Position numbers and translations under genes: made by a program. From NCBI GenBank assembly GCA_036346275.1, contig CM070711.1, positions 65,263,078 through 65,327,077 on the forward strand: DNA of 64,000 bases, read 5' to 3'. This DNA comes from Otatea glauca. Taxonomy: Eukaryota > Streptophyta > Magnoliopsida > Poales > Poaceae. Under the pieces are notes generated by a model, which worked only from the letters and a program-made list of their open reading frames with translations, did not search any database and had not been told where the DNA came from. Of the stretch, positions 46,813 to 57,170 are shown one piece after another (positions within the stretch are counted from its first letter, which is position 1; each line of letters opens with the position of its first letter).

Positions 46813-47990
46813 GATTCGTTGTTGCGACTTGCGAGTAGCTTGCTCCGAGGTTTTCTTGATCTCCTTGTCGATCTTTATGCGACCGTGTAGATGACAAGCG
46901 ATACACGGGGTGGTTTTATACATCTGTAGGGAGCGTTTAAAATTGGGGTTAAAGGAGTAGAAGAAAGGCATCCTTGCAGATACGATGCGAAGTCTTCTTT
47001 ACTCTTGGTCCAAGGAAAGCAGGAACAAATGGAGTTGGAAAGGTCTGAAGCAACCGTGTGCATGGCCAGGAACCTTTTCCAGGTTGCACAATCAGAGGGC
47101 TACCCATGCAGAAGTTTGGTGGGTTCGAGTTTAGAGTGGTCGCGGCTTTCTGAAAGAGATCGTACTTTCGCAGCATCTGTCATTGTCTAACTGAGCTTAT
47201 TACTATCTCAAATCAAGACAGATGAATCTACAAAAGGAACACGCTTTTCATTACAGCTTTGCAATTCCAATTAGAAAGGGCCCAAGAGGTAGAATTAGAG
47301 CGAAGAATGCAAATGCTGAACAAAAAAATGTCAGAATCTGAAGGACAGGAAAATTAAGGCAAACTGTTACTAAAAGTGAAACAGGCAGCTTTGCAGCAGA
47401 ATGCAGAGACTGAGAATTTGTGTGAGTTCTACAAAGGGTAGTAGTAAATGATTGCTTTACTTTCTGGATAAAAAGAATACGCAGATTACAGAATTCAACT
47501 GATGTGCATCAGTACGTCAATACAAAATGAGAAAATTTACTGTTATTATATGAAAAGTAGTAAAATATAAATCTAGCTATTAATTTGTTAAAAATGTTTC
47601 TACTACTCTACTACAGAGCAAATATTTATAAATAGTAGCTAATCTCATCCATTGGATCAAAAAACAATACACAATACATATTGAATTTAGTGTACCGTAA
47701 AAGACTCTGGGAAATAAAATGAGCTCGAATTCTCAAGGAGTCACCTTTTTTACCGTTCAAATGTCCTCGCGCTTGTGTTAGATATGGCATGATATGTATT
47801 CATAATCTATTCTTGCACATTTGACCGGATAAGTTTACAAGAATAGAAGTAATCCAATAAATTCTAAACTAACATGTTTAGAAATGTGGAAAAGCTATTA
47901 CAACTTTCTTCTTGCTGACTATTCAAATACCAAAAACTCCAGAACTATAACTGGAACAGGGACACCCGGTTGTGTCTTTCTTGCATTCCA
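46813..47990. other. Intergenic region between HVA22 and the EMF1-like gene
   Basis: It should contain the HVA22 5' UTR and promoter and, near 47600-47990, the 3' UTR of the EMF1-like gene. An ORF extending the HVA22 frame upstream (to 46971) exists, but the family start is the internal Met at 46812. No other gene is supported. Confidence 0.5.
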
Positions 47991-50900
47991 CTATAATACA
48001 ACTGAATTAATACCATTTTTAACTGAAAATTTGGTGGAATATAGCAGTTTAGAATGATCATTCAGGCTTTGACCTGGCTTCACCATGGTCCTAGCTCCTG
48101 CAACCAACCTTACAGCCCTTGGCCTTGTTTCAACAACCGGAACTGGACCTGAGCTGACCCTGAAATTATTATATTCATTACTAAAATCAAGTATGCGAGG
48201 ACCAACTGCATCAGTTAGTGACCAGCCAAGTGAATGGTTTTTCATGTTTGGGACCATTGGAGTCGTTAAATCCGGTTTGTCTGTAACAAGCTGTCTCTTT
48301 GCAAGTTGATGTGAAACATTATCTGCATAAGCTGGTCTCTTGTTTCTTTGATTGTCAAAGGCAGCACCCTTTCTGCCATCTATGTTAGAAAGACTACCGG
48401 TACAGGTTGGGCCAATTGTTGAAATAGAATTGCTTGCCAAACTAGTTGCAACAGAAGGACGCGCTCCCTGATAAGAGTTTCTGGAGTTAGCATTATCTGT
48501 ACCATAGTCATGAAAGGATATGATTGATGTGGAAGGTAGCTTTGCTCCAGTTACTTGGAAGGGTTGGTGAATATGAACAGAACTAGGATCATCATAAGGC
48601 AATAAAGTGGATTTCTGATACTTCCCTTGCATGCTCGTACTTAGCACCCATTGTGGAAAGGAAGGAGAAGATTGATTTACTGTTGGACCCACAAAATTGT
48701 GATGTTCCCTATACAAGCTTGATGCAGGAGTGCGTAAGTGAGAGTGTTGATTCTGAGGAATACTCATCACCTGTGGTGGTCGATGTAGCTCTAGATGCCT
48801 GGTCCTGGAGTTGGCACTGATCAAGGATGCTTTGTTTACGTCATCTTGACGAACAAATTGACTTCCAGAATTCCAAATATGATCTTTTACTGTTGAAGAA
48901 ATACTATTTATCCGTTGAAGCCTTTGGTTTTGAACATCAATGATAGTAGCCCTTGCCTCTGATAAAGTACTGTTGGGAATTCTTGGCAAAATATCTGAAG
49001 ATTTGCTAACATGAGCTCTTGATATCACAGCATCCTGACAAGGGAACAACAATCTCTTTTGGGGCAACTGGCATGAAATTGATGACGGGAGGTCTTCTTC
49101 AATAATGCAATTGTCAGTGCACACTTTCCCAAATACATTCTGCTCCTTACAAACTGAGACCGTCTTGCCCATTAAGCGTACCGTGGGTTGGTGGGAATGA
49201 TAAACATCTTGTCTCACATAACTATCCGGATCTTTCCCAGCTTGAGAATCGCTGAAACCAAGCTTTTTGGGACCTTGCATAATATTGGTAGCACCACTCA
49301 ACAACTGATGTTTCTGGCATCCTATTGTGTTCACTGATCGCCCATTCATAAATCTATTTTCTCCTGTCCTCAGATTGCAGCTTGAGATGTCCATTCTTTC
49401 AAGGCCAGGTAGCTTCATAAAAGCCAAGCCAATACTTGCAGGAGTGCAAACTGGGTGAAGTTTTGAGTACCAGCTACCCTTTTCCTCCTCTGATAATGAT
49501 GTGCATGTATCCACAGATTTTCTACTTTTACGGCATACATTACTTGCAAAGTTACCAAAAGGACTGGAAGTACCAACATATTCCTGGGCAGGCATACTCC
49601 TGCGGGGAGAAATGCTATCTGTGTTGGTTCCTGCGTTGACAGTCCCTTGTGATGTTGCTGAGGACAATACACTGCCTTCTGATGAAAGATGGTACTCGGA
49701 TGGGACCAGTGGACCAGAGATATCAGTGCTCTTCTTACCATTGACTGCTGCTTCTCTATCTTTTTTAGTCGCTTCAGCTCTGGTTCTAACAGCCGCTGAA
49801 CTAGTACCATGCGTGTTTATTTCCTGACAGCAGTTTGTGTTCGTATAAACACAACCCTGTGGAGGATTGCTAGAACCATATTTGGGTCCCTCATTAGAAT
49901 AAGAACTTAAAGCAGGAACATCAGTAGATTTCAGCTGCATATCACCGAGACATGTTTTCACCATGTTGATACTTCTATGATTTAGCGGGCCATCAAAAAC
50001 AACAGAGGAAGGATGACTCCTTCCTGAATCATTGAGAGAGATGCATGTTGACTCTTTGTCACGATTTCCTTCCTTTTTCACTAAGTCTTCAAGGGGAGAT
50101 GATGTCTGCACTGTGGTGTCAGAAGTAGGCATTAGTTTCAAGGGTACAGTTTCTGATATAGCCTCTGGTCCACTATGATTTGTTACAAAAGAATCTTCTA
50201 TAACAGTAGGGAGTTCATCAACTCCTGTCTGAAACATAATCTTGGAGCTTTCCAAAAGAGGTAAATCTCCAAAAATATCATCATTGGGAGGGTATGCAGC
50301 ATGCTTCACCATTTCGCGGCCAAGATTTAGAGGATAATTAGTTGACCTACTGACTGTTATGCTTCGCTTATTTACAAAGGAATTTGCTGCCTTTCTCCTG
50401 AAAAGAATACCATTCATGTCATTAGAAGGGTCCAATCCTCTTCTGTGCTGTTTATTCAAGCTGTTTTCAAGAGTTGACATATGATCCTCTGTCTCTTGCT
50501 CTTGCAATTTCTTCCTCACTGCAAGTTCTCTCCATGCATGAATAGTAGAATTTTTTCGTTTTCTCAGCAATCCCTTGTGCAACACATGTTGAAGTAAATG
50601 AGACATTGATTGGGGTTTAGCAGTTTTCTCCTGTTAATGAACATGTCTTACTGTTAGCTGAAAATAAGAGGGTAAGCTAACTAGATGGAGGAAAGATTTC
50701 ATCAATGAATTTCTTCAACAAAATGTGATAAAGGAATGCATGCACCTTTAGTGTTTTTTTGCTACACTTTTTCAATGAAAAGAATAAATAACATGTTTAA
50801 AACTATGGAAATTCAAATGTGGATTGGCAGAGAGTAGTTTGTCTCAATAAAACCTAAATCTCGAACATGTAACTTAATAACACTTCAAATCATGATTCAG

Positions 50901-51794
50901 TAAGTCATCTCTAATCAATATGCCCAAGACTAAAATGCTACTGCTTTTTAAAATGAATAAAGTAGACACAAAAGTAAATGAACCAACTGTCCTGTTCTAG
51001 CATCAAAAGACCAAGAACAGAACCCCTACAGATTATAAACGGCTACAGATCTACAGCCTCATGTCCAGAGCTTCAAACAACTAAAATTAGCACATTTCCC
51101 CAGTTTTTCCCGAACTGCCATCCGACGTGGGCATTGTTCAACTCATTGCAATCACTGTTCATGTCTACCGGCTCAGACATACTTCTACATTTGAACAAGC
51201 AAATATCACACATTACCAATGTGATTGGGGCCCTCCTAAAACCTACCAGCCCAACAATCAAACAGCACATGAACCGCGGAATAAAAGTACTAGTAATACA
51301 GTGACCCAAACAAAATTTACTCGAGGAAGGACAAGCAAAGCAGGCATCAAACCTTGTGCTTCAAAAAGAAGCTAAATTGGAGCGCCCGCCGCCGCTTCTT
51401 GGCCCTCCCGTCTGCGCCGCCACCGCGAGATCCCTTCCTCTTCGTGCCCTTTCCCAAACCACCCCCCTTGAAGCCGACTCCGGCAGCCTCTCCGCCCGCC
51501 GCGCCGAGCGCCCGCTCCGCCGCCAGCTCGCGCGCCCACCACCGTGACCGCGGCGGCGGGCCCATCGGCGGGAGCGGCGGGTCCAGCCCACCGCCGCCGA
51601 ACGGCCAGCACTTGGCCGCGTCCACGGTCCGCATCCTCGCGGCGAACCCCCTGCGCCATTTAGTCGACCAGGTCTGGTCAGCCACGCGCGCGCACAAAAC
51701 ACTCCACACAGAGAGAACCCAACCACATGTTAACAAACAGGTAAGCGCGTGCTTACCGTATGGAGAAGGGCTCGGCGGCGGAGGCCACGGCCAT
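47991..51794 (-). CDS. EMF1: EMBRYONIC FLOWER 1-like protein
   Basis: Three exons on the minus strand: 51757-51794 (38 nt), 51353-51650 (298 nt) and 47991-50630 (2640 nt), total 2976 nt and 991 aa, with GT-AG introns of 106 and 722 nt. The exon 1/2 junction creates PFSIRGF, followed by KCWPF and later RWW. That is the order of the EMF1 N-terminal motifs (FS.RG..., RKCWPF, P..RWW). Basic signals KGTKRKGSRGG and AKKRRRAL suggest nuclear entry. The long last exon is Ser/Asn-rich and mostly disordered. Near the C terminus VRLVAGARTMVKPGQS resembles the VRL.AGA..(L)KP motif I know from grass EMF1-like proteins. EMF1 is a plant Polycomb partner that helps repress flowering and seed genes. The assignment rests on short motifs; the whole protein diverges fast. 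Confidence 0.78.
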
Positions 51795-53622
51795 CCGACT
51801 TACCCACCGTGCGCTTCGCCGGCGAGAGGCGGGTGGGGGCGCGGAGCAACGAGCTAGAGTAGCTAGACGAGACGAGACACGAGAGAGAGAGAGGCGGAAG
51901 AAACTTTACAAAATGGGAGCGCCAGACTGAGAGCGGAGGAGTGAGGACACTGAGGAGAGGAGGAGACGGGCGGCATCGGCATGGCAGGAGGTGGGGCCCG
52001 CGCGCGGCGGATTCGACGCTGGGGCTCACCGGGCGCGTCGTTGCTTTTCATTAACTCGCACCCTCGCCTCGGGAGCCGCGCGTGCCCTCTTCTTTGCTGG
52101 GGCATCGTGTGCTGTGCTGTCCTGTCCTCTGCGCCGCGCTGCGGTGCTGTGGTGGTGGACCTAGAAAGAAGGGGCAGCGTCGGTCCATGATCTGATGGTC
52201 ATGTCTGATGTCTCTCACTGCCCGAGCCCATGCAAGTATAAAGCCTTGGCTGCACCTGCACTAACCTCGCCTGCTTGACAGGAGTTAATTAATACTCGTT
52301 CAAATTTGAAATACACATTTCCTCTTAGCTATATTTACTTTAGCATCCAGATCGAAAAGATATTTGATATGATTAATATTTATTAAGAGTTATATTCAAT
52401 GTATGCACGATAGATACTCTGTTTGTTCTTACATAGATGACGTTTTAATATTTTGCATTTCAACCAAATCATATGTAGAAATAATCAAATCGTCCTATTT
52501 CATTGACTCATTTATTGCTCTGTAGTGGTGTATTATTTTATTGCTTTTGAGTGGTGTATGTTACTATATTCCACAGTAACGAATAACATTGGAATGTTTT
52601 AAATTTGTAGAATGACGTATATTTGGGAATAAACTTTGAAAATTAGAATAATATATATTCAAGAACAGATAAAATATTTATTAGAAATATAGAGAAAATA
52701 TCACACAAAATATTGGGACGTGAAATATGTCTATATTAATAGACAAGATCATTTGGACGAAGAGAGTACTGCTCCACCTCGGTGTCATGGAAGTATACTC
52801 CTGCTACTAAAAAGGCAGTTTAAGATGGTTTGAATTTTGTACGTACGCCGTATAGGTTTAGCAGGGGTAGAGTCGTTCCATCGAGGGGGTTGAAGATTAC
52901 TGGGCTGCGCCAAGATAGGCCATCCTAATTAGGTTTCGGCCTGCCAAATAGTAGGAGAATGTAGTACCACACAACAGCGAACAGGGGTTTAGGCCAATTT
53001 AAGAGTGTTTCTCGGGCCTGGCCCAACCAGCCTACCAACAGCAAATCAGGCTTTTCAGTTGCCTGACCAAAAAAAACACTTAGGAGACTGAACGTGAAGG
53101 GACATATATGGATCGTTGATAAAAATAATGATATAAAACTTTTCTAAAATACATTCGTTCACTCATCGGATGAAACTTAAGAACCTGCTAAGTTGTAGTC
53201 CTATTGGAACGGCAGGAACTTAATCCATTCCCTATCGATGTGAAGGACCGAGATCCCCTCAGCCCTCAGCTAACACAGCACAGGCATGTTCCTCTCAATA
53301 GGAAAAAAAACTTTCATATGAAATTTCTGCGAAATTCCTACATTTCATCCTACGGAAATTTACTAATGTGAGAATTTAATTATTTCCAGAAAAAAATCTA
53401 CAAAATTCCCACGATAATTAAATTAAATTGTTTCACGTGAGATCCCTATATTCATAAATACTGCACTTAGTTCAAACGATACGTTATATATTGTTTTACC
53501 TAGGCCCCCGTTTAAGCTCCAATCCTTAGTCTCATGGTAAAGGTAAACAACACCGGTCGCTCGGGGGACAAACACGTACATCACTCGCATTTCATCATTT
53601 TCACAAGGTGGTCAGGTCGATC
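51795..53622. other. EMF1-like 5' UTR/promoter and intergenic DNA
   Basis: A GA-rich tract (gagagagagagaggcgg, about 51881-51897), which is CT-rich on the gene's strand, lies 90-100 bases from the EMF1-like start, a common 5' UTR or core-promoter feature. The GC-rich part to about 52200 is probably the promoter or leader. From 52280 to 53600 the DNA is AT-rich and I see no gene. Confidence 0.5.
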
Positions 53623-54472
53623 TCAAGGGAAGGGCGCTTGGCGCTTCATCTCCGCGGCTGTGACGTCCACCGCAAACCCCTTGCCGTGCAGCCGCCAGTA
53701 GTCGGCGTTCGGGTTGCTCCACTCCGGTTCCTCCATCTCCACCCTCGCGCCCTTGAGCCCACGGGCTGAGCTGTCCACCTTGTACCTCTCGTCGCGGTTG
53801 CGCACCAACTCGGCGCGCACCCTGCCGGGCTCTACGGCCTGCGGCGACACCATGAGCGCCGGCGCGCCGAGGGGCAGCCGGTCGCCACGGTCCACCTGCC
53901 AGGTGCACCAGAACTTGCCGTACGTTTTGGCCACGCGGGCCATCTCCGAGCTCTGCAGCATCTCCGGCACGCGGACGTCGGTCCACAGCCCGGCCTTGAC
54001 CTCGTAGGCGTGCGAGTGCCACAGCCTCTGCTCTTCCGGGGGCAGGCTCTCGAAGATGTTGTCCGACACGATGTACTCCACACCTACACATGCGCATTTG
54101 CATCCACCTTAAATTACCATCCAAACGTGCAACGGTGCGAACATGGATGACGCAAACGTGGATATCGACGAGCCTTCACGTACCGATGAGGCGGGCGGAG
54201 GGCTTGTCGGAGTCGTAGACGGCGCACTGGAGGACGTCCTGGTTGAGGCGGGAGACGAAGTGGTGGACCTCCAGCTGTCGGCTCAGGTCGTGGGCGAACA
54301 GCGCGAAGCTGCACGCGTGCTGCTTCATCTGACGCACCGGCTTCAGCGGCTGCAGCACCTGGGCGCCCATGTCGATGACTTGCGAGGGCGCCGTCGTCGG
54401 CCTGCCCGGCAGCGCCGTCCCGCCGGTGCCCGACGCGGGAGCGGGCGCTGGGTTCTGATCGCTTGAGGACAT
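53623..54472 (-). CDS. OBAP: Oil body-associated protein (DUF1264, OBAP2-like)
   Basis: Two exons on the minus strand, 54184-54472 and 53623-54083, joined across a 99-nt GT-AG intron give 750 nt and 249 aa, the usual size. After a Pro/Ala-rich disordered start (residues 1-30) the DUF1264 body begins: MGAQVLQPLKPVRQMKQHAC, then LEVHHFVSRLNQDVLQCAVYDS, and RLIGVEYIVSDNIFESLPPEE across the junction. EQRLWHSHAYEVKAG, YGKFWCTWQVDRGD and LPLGAPALMVSP follow. The family coats seed oil bodies, and OBAP1 mutants make larger, fewer oil bodies. An intact frame is retained despite a CACTA element 253 bp upstream. Seed-type promoter motifs lie between them. Confidence 0.93.
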
Positions 54473-54518
54473 CGCTTCGCACGTTCGCAACACGTCGTGA
54501 TGCAGCTATCGCGCGAGA

Positions 54519-54597
54519 ACGTGGTTTTATCTTTGTGACTCGCACCAACTCTCCTGACGCGTGCCGCTTAGGTATGGAACGTGGCATCTCGCATGCA
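54519..54597 (-). promoter_or_regulatory. ABRE and RY motifs in the OBAP promoter
   Basis: Upstream of the start codon at 54472 are ACGTGG at 54519-54524, the ABRE-type ACGTGGC at 54579-54585 and the RY core CATGCA at 54592-54597. ABRE plus RY pairs are bound by bZIP (ABI5-like) and B3 (ABI3/LEC2-like) factors in seed-storage and oil-body promoters. Motif matches this short occur by chance, but their grouping within 125 bases fits the gene's role. Confidence 0.5.
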
Positions 54598-54925
54598 ACG
54601 AACCTTGCACACGGATGCAAGGGAGCTTTGTATATTGTTCCAGGCTTCCAGCTCACAGCAGAAGGCACGCGAATCAATCTATTATATTATTTAAGCAATA
54701 CAAAATCAGAGTAAAAGCAACTATCACTACTACAGAATCAGTGATCCTTACCACCATATTACGGCCAGTTTAACAGTAATAATACTATCATTGTCATTGC
54801 CGGTTCGTATGAAAAACCGGCAGTAATGGTTTTTCCTGATGAACCGGCAGTGATAAATCCTATATTACTGTCGGTTTTTTAGAAGAACCGACAGTGCGGA
54901 TATTTTTGAAAAATCATAACATTTT

Positions 54926-56780
54926 CATACGGAGTCGGATGGAGATAAAATTTATATGAAAATTGTATCTCTCGACGAGTTCTATAACTTTGTAGTTGAC
55001 AACTTTTTCATTTGAAGTAATTTAGATATCCAAATAATGTTATCATTGTCGTTTGGCGGTCCGTATTACCAACCGGCAGTAATAATACTATTAACCATTT
55101 TTCGAAAAATCATAACTTTTTCATACGGAGTCGGATGGAGATAAAATTTATATGAAAATTGTAGCTCTCAACGAGTTCTACAACTTTGTAGTTGACAACT
55201 TTTTATTTGAAGTAATTTAGATATCCAAATAATGGTATCACTGTCAGTTAGCGGTTCGTATTACCAACCGGCAATAATAATTCTATCAACTATTTTTCAA
55301 AAAATCATAACTTTTTCATACGGAGTCGGATAGAGATAAAATTTATATGAAAATTGTAGTTCTCGACGAGATCTACAACTTTGTAGTTGACAACGTTTTC
55401 ATTTGAAGTCATTTATATATCCAAATAAGGGTATCACTACTGGTTGGCGATTCGTATTACCAACCGGCAGTAATAATGCTATCAACCATTTTTCTAAAAA
55501 TCGTAACTTTTTCATACGGAGTCGGATGGAGATAAAATTTATATGAAAATTGTAGCTCTCGATGAGATCTACAACTTTATAGTTGACAATTTTTTCATTT
55601 GAAGTAATGTAAATATCCAAATAATGGTATTACTGCCGGTTGGCGGTTCGTATTACCAACCGGCAGTAATAATGCTATCAACTATTTTTCGAAAATTCAT
55701 AACTTTTTCATACAGAGTCGTATGGAGATACAATTTATATGAAAATTGTAGGTCTCGACGAGATCTACAACTTTGTAGTTGACAACGTTTTCATTTGAAG
55801 TCATTTATATATCCAAATAAGGGTATCACTGCCGGTTGGCGGTTCGTATTACCAACCGGCATTAATAATGTTATCAACCATTTTTCTAAAAATCGTAATA
55901 TTTTCATACGGAGTCGGATGGAGATAAAATTTATATGAAAATTGTAGCTCTCGACGAGGTCTACAACTTTATAGTTGACAATTTTTTCATTTGAAGTAAT
56001 GTAAATATCCAAATAATGGTATTACTGCCGGTTGGCGGTTCGTATTACCAACCGGCAGTAATAATGCTATCAACTATTTTTCGAAAATTCATAACTTTTT
56101 CATACAGAGTCGTATGGAGATACAATTTATATTAACATTGTAGCTCTCGACGAGATCTACAACTTTGTAGTTGACAACGTTTTCATTTGAAGTCATTTAT
56201 ATATCCAAATAAGGGTATCATCACGGTTGGCGGTTCAGATACCAACCGCATTAATAATGTTATCAACTATTTTTCTAAAAATCGTAATATTTTCATACGG
56301 AGTCGGATGGAGATAAAATTTATATGAAAATTGTAGCTCTCGACGAGGTCTACAACTTTATAGTTGACAATTTTTTCATTTGAAGTAATGTAAATATCCA
56401 AATAATGGTATTACTGCCGGTTGGCGGTTCGTATTACCAACCGGCAGTAATAATGCTATCAACTATTTTTCGAAAATTCATAACTTTTTCATACAGAGTC
56501 GTATGGAGATACAATTTATATTAACATTGTAGCTCTCGACGAGATCTACAACTTTGTAGTTGACAACTTTTTCATTTTAAGTAAGTTAGATTTTCAAATA
56601 ATGGTATCACTGCCGATTGGCGGTTCGTATTACCAACCAGCAGTAATAATGCTATCAACTATTTTTCGAAAAATCATAACTTTTTCATACGAAGTCGGAT
56701 GGAGATAAAATTTATATGAAAATTGTAACTCTCGACGATATCTACAACTTTGTAGTTGACAATCTTTCCATTTCAAGTCA
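54926..56780. repeat. Ten-copy ~196-bp tandem array with a two-monomer higher-order pattern
   Basis: The landmark 'catacggagtcggatgg' or its variant 'catacagagtcgtatgg' begins at 54926, 55122, 55317, 55513, 55709, 55905, 56101, 56295, 56490 and 56686, so the period is 194-196. Copies 5, 7 and 9 carry the variant landmark. Copies 6 and 8 share 'gaggtctacaactttata'. The array therefore alternates as ~392-bp dimers in its middle part. Each monomer ends in a small palindrome, ctgccggttgg...ccaaccggcag. Confidence 0.92.
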
Positions 56781-56861
56781 TTTATATATCCAAATAATCA
56801 TCAAAAGTTTCGTAGACAAAGGATCAAAAGGAAAATATATCCTGTACTAGTTGAGAAATGA

Positions 56862-56931
56862 GTGATAGGTGAGATGGTAAGGTGGGCTCGCGCGGGGCAG
56901 CAGATATCGAGTTCGAGTCCTAGCAACCGCA
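56862..56931 (+). other. tRNA-like box sequence inside the CACTA element
   Basis: The segment has 'ggtgagatggtaagg' and, 45 bases later, 'gagttcgagtccta'. These resemble the A and B internal promoter boxes of tRNA genes and tRNA-derived SINEs. The acceptor arms do not pair, so it is not a functional tRNA. Confidence 0.3.
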
Positions 56932-57170
56932 CGCGCGCGAAAATCGCGTGACGGGGTGGTCGGTCTGGATGCAAATAATTTTTTTTATTTTACCGAGTGA
57001 TTTACGAACTGGACTATCACTGCCGGTTCACATACAAACCGGTAGTGATGTCGGCATCACTGCCGGTTCTAGAACCGACGGTGATAGTCAGACTATCACT
57101 GCCGGTTCCAATATCCGGCAGTGATGCCAGTTTGGAACCGGCAGTGATATGGTGGTCTGTAGTAGTGTAT

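Larger units (their letters stand above)
54725..57167. mobile_element. Non-autonomous CACTA element made of ~196-bp tandem repeats
   Basis: Starts CACTACTACAGA and ends TCTGTAGTAGTG, with the 3-bp duplication tat on both sides (54722-54724, 57168-57170). Length is 2443 bp. Subterminal inverted pairs of 'actgccggtt...aaccggcagt' type are present at both ends. The centre is a tandem array (54926-56780). It encodes no transposase. It lies 253 bp from the OBAP start codon. Confidence 0.93.

Noticed and set aside
46762..46971. Upstream extension of the HVA22 start (69-codon frame)
   Set aside because: The family begins with the MG...L.ALVGP segment at 46812, and the extra residues look like translated 5' UTR.
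53612..54124. Alternative minus-strand frame over the OBAP gene
   Set aside because: The DUF1264 motifs are in the other frame; this one is a GC-rich shadow.
55399..56012. Two nearly identical 73-codon minus-strand frames
   Set aside because: They are the same phase of consecutive 392-bp repeat dimers, not duplicated genes.
54725..57167. Regular 196-bp repeats as a CRISPR array or centromeric satellite
   Set aside because: The repeats have no short spacers, and they sit inside an element with CACTA ends and a 3-bp target duplication.
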